Shown here: piece by piece, positions 33,035 to 46,464 of the stretch | Layout of the letters: each line of letters starts with the position of its first letter | How positions within the stretch are numbered: the first letter of the stretch is position 1 | NCBI RefSeq assembly: GCF_040712315.1 | Contig: NC_134017.1 | Coordinates: 5,672,001 to 5,736,000, forward strand | From: Castanea sativa | Taxonomy: Eukaryota; Streptophyta; Magnoliopsida; Fagales; Fagaceae | Direction: 5' to 3' | DNA: 64,000 bases | The notes under the pieces: generated by a model | What the model was told of the DNA's origin: nothing | The model's database searches: none | Seen by the model: the letters and a program-made list of their open reading frames with translations, nothing else | Program-made: the position numbers and the translations under genes

Positions 33035-35414
33035 TGGGGGAGAAAATTGGGTGTGATCTTGGTGTCAACATAAACAAGAAGGTAAAAAAGCAAAAATATA
33101 ACGACTTTCACTAAAACGACTTTCAACAAGGTATTTGAAAGGTGTGATCTATGTAACTCAATTGGTAAAGTATCTGATTTATTAACAATTGTTCTAGAGG
33201 TACCTATTAACATGACCCCTTTTTTATATATATTTTCTAAACCAATGCTCTTAAGCATCCGTTAACTTTTCAATTGAAAGAATTAATTTTGGATGGTAAG
33301 CATCGTTTTCATAAAAGCGATAGATATGTAGAGTTGAGATCAAGAGCATTGATTCTCAACAAAAAAAGGATCAAGAGCACTAAAATAATTAATTTGGGTT
33401 GGTAATTATCGTTTTCATAAAAGTGATAGATATCTATATGAAAAAAATGCTCAATTATTTTAATTGAAAATTTGATGCATGCCCAAGGGGAGAGCATTGG
33501 TTTAGCAATTATTTTTAAGAAAAAAAATGTATTTGCCATTTGAAAAGTAATGCAGTAATTACTTGATGCGAGCCAGGTTCGTCGACGTGTATTTTTCACA
33601 TGAATTTTTTTAAAAGAAAAAAAAATTGTATTTGCCATTTGGAAAGTAAAATAAATTATTTTAAATTCACCCCTCATATCAAGAATGAACTCAAGTAAAT
33701 AATTAAATGCATTTTCAATATTTTAAAAATTATACAAATTTCAATGTTACTAACCAAAGTAGTATAGCACAAAAGATAATTAAAACTAACACAGAAGTTT
33801 CATATCTACACAATATCAACATCCTAAAACATAATACAAAATTACAAATGCCTTGTTGGATAACTAGTATATGATTGGTTCTCAACTTATTTGTATATGA
33901 TTTTTTTTTAAATGAACATCAGGGAATCAAGTGCAACGTATTTTCAAAATTGGGGAGTCATCTGTGCATTTTGATAAGTTAGGAAATTAAGTGAAATCGC
34001 AACAGTAATTTAAGGTAGAAAAATATTATTTTCCCCTAATTTAATCCATATTCAATGATTCCTACTATGATGTCACAACTTTCCTCAAACCTACGTCATA
34101 TATTGCTACATCATCTTTCATATACTTTTGCGGGAGATGATTCCAATGAATTTATATTATTATTTTTTGTAACCAATTGATTATTTTTGCCATCATTAGT
34201 CAAAATTAGGAATGTGCATGGGTCAAGTTGGAGGATTTTTTCAATCCAACTACAATTTGTCCGTTGGATAAGTTGGTTATACTTACATGCTTTGTAAAAA
34301 TCATTGGTGGGCAACATCCTAAGCAATTGGCAACCTTCTTTTTTATTCTAAACAAATCCAAATAAAAATGTTTTTTTTTTTTTGTCTATATCACCTCACT
34401 TGAGATTGGTTAAATTGAACTGATTATTAAATATTTAATTTTACTCATTAAGTGAAAGATTTGGTTTTTATTTATTTATTTTTTTGTGTGTGGGGGAAAA
34501 ATTGGGTATGATCTTTGTGTCAACATAAATAAGAAGGGAAAACAAAGCAAAAATATAACGTCTTTCAGTAAAATGAATTTCAACGAGATATTTGAAAGGT
34601 GTGATCCAATTAGCTCAATTTGTAAAGTATTTGATTTATTAACAATTGTCCTAGAGACACCTATTAATATGACCCATTTTTTATATATATTTTATAAACC
34701 AATGTTCTTAAGCATACGTTAACTTTTCAATTAAAAGAATTAATTTGGGATGGTAAGCATCGTTTTCATTAAAGCGATAGATATGTAGAGTTGAGATCAA
34801 GAGCATTGATTCTCAACAAAAAAAGGGTCAAGAGCATTAAATGAATTAATTTGGGTTGGTAAGTATTGTTTTCATAAAATAATTAAATATTAACAATGGC
34901 CGTAATGGCATCCATTAACATGATCCAATTTTAAAATATTTTTTCTAAACGACTACTCTTAAGCATTTGTTTAATTTTCAATTAAAAGAATTAATTTCGG
35001 TTGGTGAGCATTGTTTTCCTAAAAGTGATGGATATGTAAAGCCATGGTCAGGATCATTGATTCTTAACAAAAAGAGGGTCAAGAGCATTAAAAGAATTAA
35101 TTTGGTTTGTTAACCCAAATTAATTCTTTTGATTGAAAAGTTAACGGATGCCCAAGTGACGAGCATTGGTTTAGCAAATGTTTCTATGAAAAAAAAAATG
35201 TATTTGCAATTTGGAAAGTAATCTAGCAAATTACTCAATGTTGGTCAGGTTGGTCGACTTGTATTTTTCATATGAAAATTGTTTTTTTGAAAAAAAAAAT
35301 GTATTAACTATTTGCAAAGTAATGCAACAAATTACTTGATGTAAAATAAATTATTTTGAATTCACCACTCATATTAAGAATAAACTCAACTAAACAAATT
35401 AATACATTTTCAAT
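32686..35414. repeat. Module R copies (copy 2)
   Basis: Equivalent of 1-2730: two AT-rich module copies, a poly-T tract at 32994-33033, and no gene. Confidence 0.75.
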
Positions 35415-36471
35415 TGAAAGCTCTGATTTATGTTAAAACATAAGAGCTTGTTTAGACCCTCAATTAAAAGTTACAACTAGAATGCTTTTACACTAACTTA
35501 GACTAAGTGTGGAACAAGAGTATATGAGCGCAATAAACTGATAACTCTACCCTAAGCTATATTCATCCATCATCAATAATAAAATGAAAGTTTAAAGAGT
35601 AGGGAAGAGAGATGCAAACACAAGATAACACCAAGACGTGTTATTAAAGAGGAAACTGAAAACTTGGCGAAAAACCTCTTTGCGATCCTTCAAGTCGAAA
35701 TCGATCTACTAGAGAATAAAGTTAGAGTACACGAATAACAAAAGACCTGCAAGCCTAGTCTACTCTATGTACTAGAGCCCTCTAAGCTCTTGCTACCAAT
35801 TGACTTCTTGGAGCCTTGTCTTCTCTAACTTTCCAGATCCTGCAATTCAGCCTGATTGCATCCGTCAATGAATGGCTCATTCCAATACTTCCCAGCAGTT
35901 CCAAAATCTCACTTTACACTCAGTATGGGTGTGGTAAGTGTTTGGGCTAGCAAACTCTAAAAAATCTAGAGATGGAGAGGTAGGACTTGAGGGAAACCAT
36001 AAGGAAACGTGTAGATGATTGTGGGTATAACAATCTCTAACTCTCAAGTGAATTTTCTAGGTTTTTTCTCTGAAAAACATTTCTTATAATTTGTGGGTTA
36101 TAAGGGTATATATAGTGTGGGTAAATACTTGGTAAAGTAAAACACAACTTTTTAACAAACAGAGACTTTCACGGGTCTTTAGCGAGTTGGCCCTTCCCGT
36201 GAGGTAGTTACGAAAATGATAGTTTGATACGACTCTTCATCTTCCAGTCATGTGTTCTACACATGGCTCTTTTGCGGGTTGCTTCTCACGAGCCAGTCGC
36301 GAAATCCACTTGTTCAACTTTTGAAGCTTGATTCTTTACTGATCTCTCACACTCATCCCTTACAAATAAACCCACATATATACAGGAAAAATGATTGAAA
36401 AAATTACAATCAAATTTGGCACGAAATTAAAGCCAACACAATATAGTTGGAAATCACAACTTAACATCAAT
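35410..36471. mobile_element. Solo LTR (copy 2)
   Basis: The same 1052-bp TG...CA block as at 2731-3782, here 35415-36466, with tcaat on both sides. By eye it differs from its twin by only a couple of substitutions, such as ctcctgc/ctcttgc. Confidence 0.72.
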
Positions 36472-38084
36472 AATTTTAAAAATATACAAATTCCAACATT
36501 ACTAACCAAACAAAATAGCACAAAAGATAATCAAAAAAAATTCACAAGAGTTTCATTTCTACACAATATCAACATCCCAAAACATATTATAAAATTACAA
36601 ATGCTTTATTGGAAAACTAGTTTGACAAAGAACAAATAAATATAAAAAATTTACAATCTTTAAATTTAACTTTTCAAGTATGAATCTCAATACTTGAAAG
36701 TGATATTGCCTAATGCAATAACTGAATCTCAATCCTAAATTTTGAAACAACAAATGAGAGATAGAGAGAGAAGGAAGTCATTCGCAATGAATATAAATTT
36801 AGCGAAACACATGATTGAACCCTTAAAATTATAACTATGTTTCAATGTACACCATACCATCTATTTTGGGGGTTAGTTCTTTAGTATTAAAAGACCAATT
36901 TACTCCTCTCCAAAACAGACTGTTGAGGGGTAAAATCGTCATTTAATACTTAAATTTCGATGTGTTAACGTAAAAAAATACGTCAGGGAATTAGGTGCAA
37001 CGTATTTTTAAAGTTGGGGAGTCACTTGTGCATTTTAATAATTTAAGAAATTAAGTGAAATTGCTGTAATTATTTAAGGTAGAAAAATATTATTTTCCCT
37101 AAATTTATCCATATTCAATGATTCCTGTTATGATGTCATAGGTTTCTTCAAACCTTTGTCATATATTACTATATATGACTAATCCATTCACCTCAAAATC
37201 TCTCTACCTACATCAACTTTTGTATACTTCCGCAAAAGATGATTCCAATGAATTTATATTGTTATTTTTTGTATCCAATCTATTTGTTTTGCCAACACTA
37301 GTTAGAATTAGGGATGTGCATGAGTCAAGTTGGAGGGCTTTTCAATCCAACTAGAACCTACCCATTGGATTAGTGGGTTATACTTGCATGTTTCACGCTT
37401 TGTAAAAATCATTGTTAGGACAACATCCTAAGCAATTAACAACCTTCTTTTTTATTCTAAAAAAAAATTAAAATAAAAACATTCTTTTTGTCTTTTTTTT
37501 TTTGGTTAAAGGGGAATATTATTATTAATAAAACCAAATCTAGTTTAGTACAGCAGCCAAGTTGGCAGTTACAAGTTTACAATAATGCAGACCGTTACAA
37601 TCCATAGCTAGAATGGTATCAAAATCAGAAGAGGGAGGAAAGTCAAAAAGAGCAAAATCTTCCCGCATTGAGTGGCCCTTCTTGGCCAATAGGTCAGCGC
37701 ATTTGTTAGCTTCCCTAAACACGTGAGCCATCCTGACTTGTGGAATCCTGGCGAGGAGTAACCTGCAGTCGGATAAGAGAAGGAGTAGGTTGTGTTAGGA
37801 TTGTTATTGGAATTAAGCAAGTCCACAATCACCTTGGCATCAAGTTCAACTTCTATCTGCTGTAATCCCAGCTGAATGGCTAAGTTCAACTTTTACCTTA
37901 CTTAAGATTGCTTAAAGTGAACTGATTTATATATTTAATTTTACTGTTTAAGCGAAAGATTTGGTTATTTATTTATTTATTTATATTTTGTGTGGGAGAA
38001 ATATTGGGTATTATCTTGGTGTCAACTTGAATAGGAAGGGAAATCAAAGCAAAAATATAACGACTTTCAATAAGGTATTTGAAA
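36472..38084. repeat. Module R copies with LINE insertion (copy 2)
   Basis: Equivalent of 3788-5399. Non-coding apart from the LINE fragment annotated separately. Confidence 0.7.
37495..37894 (-). mobile_element. LINE RNase H tail fragment (copy 2)
   Basis: Twin of 4810-5209 with the same one-base frameshift between LGLQQIEVELDAK and MAHVFREANKCADLLAKKG. The damage therefore predates the duplication. Confidence 0.8.
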
Positions 38085-38257
38085 TATAAGTTCTAGTTAG
38101 TTCAAATGATAAAATCTCTGATAGTTGAATAAAAGATCTGAGATTCAATTTTCGTTTACACCAAAAATCAATTGATATCTTGGTTTGATAATAAAAAACT
38201 ATCATCAGAAGCGGACTTCATAGGCTAACATTATCTTATAAAAAGAAAAAGAAAAAA
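38085..38257 (+). mobile_element. tRNA-derived SINE (copy 2)
   Basis: Twin of 5400-5572 with the same gtatttgaaa direct repeats. One visible change falls just after the A-box-like stretch (gataaaatc instead of gataaagtc). Confidence 0.78.
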
Positions 38258-38324
38258 GTATTTGAAACTACAGTTATTGCTAAATCTATAACAACTTCCG
38301 ATCGTGTCACTCCATCTTAGCTCT

Positions 38325-38642
38325 TCTTGTGTCTTTCTTCCCTAAACTTCCTCTCTGCTGACACAAAATTGTGATACTTTTGGGGTTACTACATTTATTG
38401 CATTGTAAAAGTGTAATTAGCCATAGTTTTGGGGGCGATGAGAACAATATTGACTTAAAACCAGAGCACTGGAGCGCTTTTTAAGCAGCCAAGCAGGGCG
38501 TCGGCATTGAAAAAAACATCTGTTGTTAAGCAATCTATAATAACTCCGACAATCTTTAATGGAGGGCAAAATCATTTCTGAAATGAAGACACGACATGAT
38601 GATGAAAAGCAGGAAGAGCCTGAAATCCTACAAAAATTGTGA
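38325..38642 (+). pseudogene. Locus 0 relic of ankyrin gene first exon (copy 2)
   Basis: Twin of 5640-5957. The ATG at 38559 opens the same 27 codons and stops at TGA 38640-38642. Nothing ankyrin-like follows. Confidence 0.75.
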
Positions 38643-40350
38643 GAAAATAAGTCATAATTAAAATATAATATGATATTAGAGGGGACTTCTTTTATCTGAA
38701 ATTACTGCCTTGATAGCCTTTATGCTCGAACCAGGCCTGATCAAATTAATAAATAAATAGATAAAATATTAGAATTTTTGGGATTTGGATCCAATGCCAA
38801 ATACGCACTTCAATGTGGGAGACAAAAACTAAAAGGTAAAAAACTTACAATGTTAAGAGTTAAAGTTTTTTTTTATCATCCAAGAGTTAAATAATCCCAA
38901 CCTGTAAAAGTGATATTCACAATGCAATAGCTGAAACTGAAAGTGAAATTGAAAACTTTTTTTTTTTTTGAAACTAAAAATTTTGGCTGAAACTTGGGAA
39001 TAAATTATTTAGTTGAAATCGAAATATTTTTTGCTAAAAACAGTAGAAAAAAAGCTATAAACTAGCTGAGTAGTACAGTAGAACTTATGAATAATATTAA
39101 AACGTACAATATGACCTATAAATAATAGCAAAAATAAGCTAAAATTTCTAATAAGTTATGGATTTCATTACTTCCCAAACACACTCTTAATCCTATTTTT
39201 GGACCAATAAATGTGGGGCACAAAGAAGGATGAAAGTTATTCACAACGAATATAAATTTAAGGGGAAATTACATTTTTTTACCTTCAATTATTACCTCAA
39301 TTACACTTAATTCCCTAAACTCTAAAAAAAAAAAAAAAAAAAAAAACACATGATTGATCCCCAAATTTATAACAATGTTTAATGTCCCCCATGCCATTTG
39401 TTTTGGTGTTAGGTCTTTAGTATTAAAACTTAAAAGGCCAATCTAAGCCTCTCTCCAAAACAGATGGTTGAGGGGTAAAATGATCTTTTAATGCTGAATT
39501 TCATTAGAGTTAATAGTAAAATATATGGAAGGGGTTAAGTTTAATATATTTTTAAAATTGGGGGGTTGCTTGTACATTTCAATAATTTAGGGGATCAAGT
39601 GTAATCGCGGAACTAATTTATGATGAAAAAAAAAGTATTTTTTCCCTAAATTTAATCCATATTCAAATATTCCTACTATGATGTTACAAGTTTTGTTGTA
39701 CCTACGTCATATATTGCTACAACTAATCCATTCATCTCAAAATCTCTCTACCTATGTCAACTTTCATATACTTCCACCTAAGATGATTCCAATGAATTTG
39801 TATTTTTTTTTTTTTATAACCAATCTATAGTAATGTCAACATTAGTGAGAATTAGGGAAGTGCATGGGTCAAGTTGGGATGAGTTAAAAGATATTTTTCA
39901 ATCTAGTCTGAGCTTTCGGGTTGAGAAATTTGTAACCCAACACAACCCATCACATATATAAAAGTCAAAAACCAATTCCAAACTTAGGTGGGTCAAGTTG
40001 GGTTTGGTTAGTAGATTATGCTTTCATGTTTTTATTTTTATTTTTAATAGGATTCTTACATGTTTCACGGCTTCTACATTAAAATCATTGGTGGAACAAC
40101 ATCCTAAGCAATTAACAATCTTATTTTTTATTCTTCAAAAAAAAAAAAAAACCTTCTTTTTGTCTCTTTCACCTCACTTAAAGTTGCTTTGCGAAGTGCT
40201 TTATATATTTAATTTTACTCTTAAGGCGAAGATATATTTGGTACCATCTTGGTGTCAATTTATATAATATAAGAAAGGATAATAGAGCATAAATTATAGC
40301 AACTTTCATAGTTTCATTATGGTATATGAAACGATGGTTTAAAAAAAGGT
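38643..40350. repeat. Spacer and module R (copy 2)
   Basis: Equivalent of 5958-7650: unrecognised AT-rich DNA to about 39220, then a module copy. No gene. Confidence 0.65.
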
Positions 40351-40506
40351 ATATGTTAGTCTACAGTCTACACAATAGGGTAACTAGGGTAACTCAGAAT
40401 AAAATAAGGATTACCTACCGATTCATTCCATCTCAAAATCTATCCAACCCCACCTTATCTCCAAGCAATCTCTAATGATCTTTTTGGGGTCACTAGATTT
40501 ATTGGA

Positions 40507-41052
40507 TCGTAGACCGTAATTAAAAAGTTTCTTGATACGGATGGCTATTATCCCATTCATATAGCATCCAAGAAAGGTCATATTCAGGTAATTAAAAAGT
40601 TTCTTGATAAATATCCAGATATGATTGAGTTGCTCAAGGAAGAGGGTCAAAACATTTTGCACGTAGCTGCTATGTTTGGGAAAGTCAAAGTGGTAACTTA
40701 TATGCTGAAAAGACATGATCTTAATGTTGAAATGCTTATCAATAATAAAGACCAAAATGGAAACACGCCTTTACATTTGGCCACCATGAAAGGGCATCCT
40801 AGGGTTGTTTGGCATTTGACATGGGACAAAAGAGTTGATTTAAAGGCTTTGAATAAAGAAGGCAACAGAGCGCTTGACATTGCATTGAACGGCAGTGGGG
40901 AAGATCCCTCATTTGGAGAGGTATGTGAACATTGAAAGGTTGACACAATTGAAAATCTTCTATCAATTTGATTTTAACCTCTTTTGTAGTAGAAAATGTT
41001 CTTCCAGAGGCAGACACCATATATGTCATAGTTATATATGTATGATATTACC

Positions 41053-41106
<54 letters not shown>

Positions 41107-41944
41107 TAATTAATATCTTGAAATTCTTCCATTATATTTAAAGTTTTCTTTGATTTATGATCATCTTAATATTTTGCTAAGCGTATGGGTAGTATGGATA
41201 GTCTATTGTAGACTGCAGGCCTGTGTGCATTGGACAATGACATTTAAAAATAAATAAAAATTAAAGAGATTACCATACATATTGTTCAAAGCTCATTGTT
41301 GACTGATTAAAAAAAAAAATTTCTCGTTTACCATGCAGCAATTGACATGGGAAGCCTTGAGATATGTTAGTGGCCCAAGGGAGACCCCGCAAAGTTCAAA
41401 GGTTGGAAAGGCACTAAGCGCAGACAAATACAAGGAAAGGACTGACACTCTCTTGTTGGTCGCAACCCTTGTGGCCACTGTAACTTTTGCTGCGGCTTTC
41501 ACCATGCCAGGTGGCTACAACGGCCCTGGAGGAATGGCAACTTTCCTAGAAAAGCCCATGTTCCGAGTGTTCGTAATTAGCAACACCATAGCTATGTATA
41601 GCGCCATTACTGCTGTTATTGGTCCCATTTGGGCCCATTTAGGTGATCGTAAGCTGTTCATTGCTGCCTATGAGTTTAGCTTGCCAATATTGGGACTAGC
41701 TATAACAATGGTCACCTTAGCATTCATGACAGGTAGTTATCTAGTATTGAGAGACCTCAATTGGCTTGCCTATCTAGTTTTGAGCATTGGCTCATTTTTC
41801 CTTTTCACTCTCTCGATAATATTTTTTCCACTTTTTTTACCAAATTCCTCGCCCCATCCTATCATTCGTTGCCTCCTCCGCTACCCATTTTACCTTCTGA
41901 TTATGTTTACTAGATGTGACACTGATGATAGGGAAGAAGAGTAG
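40507..41944 (+). pseudogene. Locus 2a: truncated ankyrin-PGG pseudogene without LINE
   Basis: This shows the pre-insertion form of 1a. A promoter-repeat fragment ends at gaccgtaatta and continues in frame as IKKFLDTDGYYPIHIASKKG, then as IKKFLDKYPDMIELL. The IKKFLD segment therefore appears twice, 72 bp apart. Exon 3 continues to the donor at 40920/40921, and exon 4 is 41339-41944 (201 residues, PGG motif, four hydrophobic segments). Exons 1-2 and the normal promoter are missing. The frame from about 40512 to the donor is open, with the first ATG at 40621. The 12-nt DLNV insertion is shared with 1a. Confidence 0.88.
41057..41100. repeat. (TA)n microsatellite in the last intron of 2a
   Basis: About 22 TA units, shorter than the twin in copy 1. 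Confidence 0.95.
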
Positions 41945-42173
41945 TCTCCTCTACATATGTTGTCTGTATACGGAGTTTGGCATTGGACATGCTTGCAGCG
42001 ATGGAGAACATTAATTTATTTATGTTGGTCTTTATTTTAGTCTCTTAAAATTTGCATAAACACTTCAAATAAAGATATTCAAATATCAAGTCTAAGGAGG
42101 TTGGGTTTCCTCGAAAAGGCCAGTATTGTATTTATCTTGAAATTCTGTTGTTGCTCTTATATACAACTATAGT

Positions 42174-43130
42174 CAGTGGCGGAGCCAGGAATTTAGGTCA
42201 GGGGGGGCAAGATTAAAAGACAAGATTGGAAAATCATGATCAACTGGTTGACAAGGTTTATTTTGTAGATAATGCCTTCTAATTTGATCTCTTTCATTAG
42301 GATGATAGTTACAAATTTTTATTCTTAAACCAGGATCTGTAGGAAGATTTGCAACATCCACTTCGATACGAGTTCGTTTAGGATTTGATCCGGACTCATT
42401 ATTATGATCAAGATTCTCCATAATCTCAATTAACTACAAATATATATGTCATATCATTAAAATAAAGAAAAAAAAGTTACAATCTATGATTAAGAATAAT
42501 CAAATGAGGAGATCATTATAAATACAAATAGTTTAAACATATAATTTGAATTATAAATTTATGGTTAAGAATAGTTAAATTAAGAGATTCATCTAAATAT
42601 AAACAGTTTAAACATATAATTTGATTCTTTAAAAAAAAAAAATAAATAAATCAAAGCAAAAGTATTAAGAGTATGCATACCTATAAATATTTGAATGTAA
42701 CTTAAAAACCCAACTTGAATGCTTTTAAAAACTGCACAGCAATTCTGAGATCCAAACAAAGAAACTGGATTGAAAAGAAAATTTTTCGTTGTGATGGGAG
42801 GCGTGCCTTGTTTGCATTATATATACTTTTTTTTTTTCAGAGTTCTACTGACTTCTAATCCGGGTAGGTGTAGCAAAGTTGTTATAGAGATCATTAGAAT
42901 TGTACTACTTCTAGGGGTAGAAGTCTACTACTACTAGGAAAGTAGGAAAGGTTTTATCACTTCTGTCAAAAAAAAAAAAAAAAAAATAGAACTCAATTAA
43001 GTCACGTTACTTTTCCTTTCTAGCTTTTTTTTTTTTTTGTAGGGGGGGGCAAATATGGTATTTCCTAGTAAAAAAAAATTGAAATTTCAGGGGGGCACCT
43101 GGCCGCCCCCCCCCCCTCCCTCCGCCCCTG
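42174..43130 (-). mobile_element. hAT element, internally deleted, 957 bp
   Basis: Ends are cagtggcggagccagg on the left and ctccgcccctg on the right (inverted CAGKGGCGGAG). An 8-bp target duplication actatagt (42166-42173, 43131-43138) marks hAT transposition. The empty site is at 10027-10034 in copy 1. On the minus strand, 42421 downward encodes MENLDHNNESG, NLPTDPGLRIKI and RDQIRRHYLQNKPCQP, the TTF-type zinc-finger start of a plant hAT (ZMYM1-like) transposase. The frame then runs straight into the terminal repeat. The catalytic region is gone, so this is a deletion derivative that would need transposase from elsewhere. Confidence 0.9.
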
Positions 43131-43182
43131 ACTATAGTGTATTTAGTCTGCCATTGTCATACTGTTTGGTATATTGATATGA

Positions 43183-46100
43183 GGCCAAAATGGCCCAATA
43201 CCACAATTTTCAGAAATTTTTAGCAAAAAAACACTGTTTCGGAACTAAATAGGAAAATACCACATTTATGGTACTCGAGTTTGGCAAACTCGAGTACCAT
43301 TTGGAACTCAAGTTTAAGACACTCGAGTTCCTAGAAGTTTTGCCACCGTAGCACTGCTGAGGTGGAAATTTGGCAAATAAAAAAAATAATGTGATACTTG
43401 AGCTTGGTATACTCGAGTACCATGCAACACAATACTCGAGTATAACATGCTCGAGTACCTTTTATAAATAAAATGTTGTTTATTTTATTTCTACAGTACT
43501 CGAGCTCACCAAGCTCGAGTACATTGTAACTTTTTTTTTTTTTGGGATTATCGACAAATAAACATAAACATAAAATGTTGTTTATTTTATTTCTACAGTA
43601 CTCGAGCTCACCAAGCTCGAGTACCATGTAACTTTTTTTTTTTTTTTTTGGATTATCGACAAATAAAAATAAAAATAAAATTTTTTTTATTTTAGTTCCA
43701 CAGGATTTCGAGCTCACCAAGCTCGAGTACTGTAACTTTATTTTATTTTGTTTTGGGATCATCGACAAATAAATGTAAACATAAAATGCTGTTTACTTTA
43801 TTTTTACAGTACTCCAGCTCACTAAGCTCAAGTACCTTGCAACTTTTCTTTTCTTTTCTTTTTTTTGGGACTATCGACAAATAAACATAAACATAAAAAT
43901 AAGTAGTTTTTTTATGTATTTATTTATTTAAATAAAAGCATTGTAAAATACAGAGATTTTAATTTCAAAATATGAATTTAATTTCTACATTAAGTAAAAC
44001 TGTTCACTGTTTTCTCATAAAAATTGTTCACTCTCTTTTTTACGTAAATTATTTTTTGTTCACTATTTAAAAAATTGTTCGCTGTTTTCTCATAAAACAC
44101 CTAGTAAAATCGTGTTTTCTAAATTTAAACGCAAAATCTGAACACTTTTTCATGTTTGAATTTCACAATAATTGAATCTATTTTTCTACATTGATAAAAT
44201 CTACTTCTACATTAATAAAATTTCCTCTCTGCACATCATGTTTACTGTATATTCGAATCTGCTTACTCCATTCATAAAATTTGATTTTTGCATTAAGTAA
44301 AACTGTTCACTGTTTTCTCATAAAAATTGTTCACTGTTTTCTGCATAAACTATTTCTAGCATTCTGCGTAAAATTATTTTCTGTTTAGCATTATTTAAAA
44401 AATTGTTCACTCACTTTTCTGCGTAAATTATTTTTTGTTCACTATTTAAAAAGTTGTTCGCTGTTTTCTCATACAACACCTAGTGAAATCGTGTTTTCTA
44501 AATTTAAACGCCAAATCTGGATGCTTTTTCATGTTTGAATTTTACAATAATCGAATCTATTTTTCTGCATTGATAAAATCTACTCTACATTAATAAAATT
44601 TTCTCTCTGCACATCATGTTTACTATATATTCGAATCTGCTTATTGCATTCATAAAATTTGTTTTTTGCATTAAGTAAAACTGTTCACTGTTTTCTCATA
44701 AAAATTGTTCACTGTTTTCTGCATAAACTATTTCTAGCATTCTGCGTAAAATTATTTTCTGTTCAGCATTATTTAAAATATTGTTCACTCACTTTTCTGC
44801 GTAAATTATGTTTTGTTCACTATTTAAAAAATTGTTTGTTGTTTTCTCGTAAAACACCTAGTGAAATCGTGTTTTCCAAATTTAAACGCCAAATCTAAAT
44901 GCTTTTTCATGTTTGAATTTCAGAATAATCGAATCTATTTTTCTATATTGATAAAATCTACTTCTACATTAATAAAATTTTCTCTCTGCATATCATGTTT
45001 ACTGTATATTCGAATCTGCTTACTGCATTCATAAAATTTATTTTTTGCATTAAGTAAAACTGTTTTCTGTTTTCTCATAAAAATTGTTCACTATTTTCTA
45101 CGTAAACTATTTCTAGCATTCTGCATAAAATTATTTTCTGTTTAGCATTATTTAAAATATTGTTCACTCAGTTTTCTGCGTAAATTATTTTTTGTTCACT
45201 ATTTAAAAAATTGTTTGTTTTTTTCTCAGATTTGGCGTTTAAATTTAGAAAACACGATTTCACTAGGTGTTTTATGAGAAAACAGCGAACAATTTTTTAA
45301 ATAGTGAACAAAAAATAATTTACGCAGAAAAGTGAGTGAACAATTTTTTAAATAATGCTGAACAGAAAATAATTTTATGCAGAATGCTAGAAATAGTTTA
45401 TGCAGAAAACAGTGAACAATTTTTATGAGAAAACAGTGAACAGTTTTACTTAATGCGAAAAACAAATTTTATGAATGCAGTAAGCAGATTCAAATATACA
45501 GTAAATATGTTGTGTAGAGGGAAAATTTTATTAATGTAGAAGTAGATTTTATCAATGCAGAAAAATAGATTCAATTATTGTGAAATTCAAACATGAAAAA
45601 GCATTCAGATTTGGCATTTAAATTTAGAAAACACGATTTTACTAGGTGTTTTATGAGAAAACAGCGAACAATTTTTTAAATAGTGAACAGAAAATAATTT
45701 ACGCAAAAAAGAGAGTGAACAATTTTTATGAGAAAACAGTGAACAGTTTTACTTAATGTAGAAATTAAATTCATATTTTGAAATTAAAATCTCTGTATTT
45801 TACAATGCTTCTATTTAAATAAATAAATACATAAAAAAGCTACTTATTTTTATGTTTATGTTTATTTGTCGATAATCCCAAAGAAAGAAAAGAAAAGAAA
45901 AGTAACAAGGTACTCGAGCTTAGTGAGCTGGAATACTGTAGAAATAAAATAAACCGCATTTTATGTTTATGTTTATTTGTCGATAATCCCAAAACAAAAT
46001 AAAATAAAGTTACAAGGTATTCGAGCTTGGTGAGCTCGGTACTATAGAAATAAAATAAACAACATTTTATGTTTATTTTTATTTGTCGATAATCCCAAAA

Positions 46101-46455
46101 AAAAAAAAGTTACAAGGTACTCGAGCTTGGTGAGCTCGAGTACTGTAGAAATAAAATAATTGACTTTTTATTTATAAATGGTACTCGAGCATGTTATACT
46201 CGAGTATTGTGTTGCATGATACTCGAGTATACCAAGCTCGAGTACCACATTATTTTTTTATTCGCCAAATTTCCACCTCAGCAGTGCCACGGTGGCAAAA
46301 CTTCTAGGAACTCGAGTGTCTTAAACTCGAGTTCCAAATGGTACTCGAGTTTGGCAAACTCGAGTACCATAAAAGTGGTATTTCCCTATTTAGTTCCGAA
46401 ACAGTGTTTTTTTGCTAAAAATTTCTGAAAATTGTGGTATTGGGCCATTTTGGCC
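43183..46455. mobile_element. Foldback Mutator-like element (copy 2), 3273 bp
   Basis: Same ends and the same 9-bp duplication ttgatatga (43174-43182, 46456-46464) as 10079-13428. Compared with copy 1 it lacks the extra 52 bp near the centre and a roughly 24-bp hairpin-array duplication. One of the 103-bp units is degraded near 43680-43735 (ggatttcgagctcacc instead of gtactcgagctcacc). No transposase is encoded. Confidence 0.85.
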
Positions 46456-46464
46456 TTGATATGA

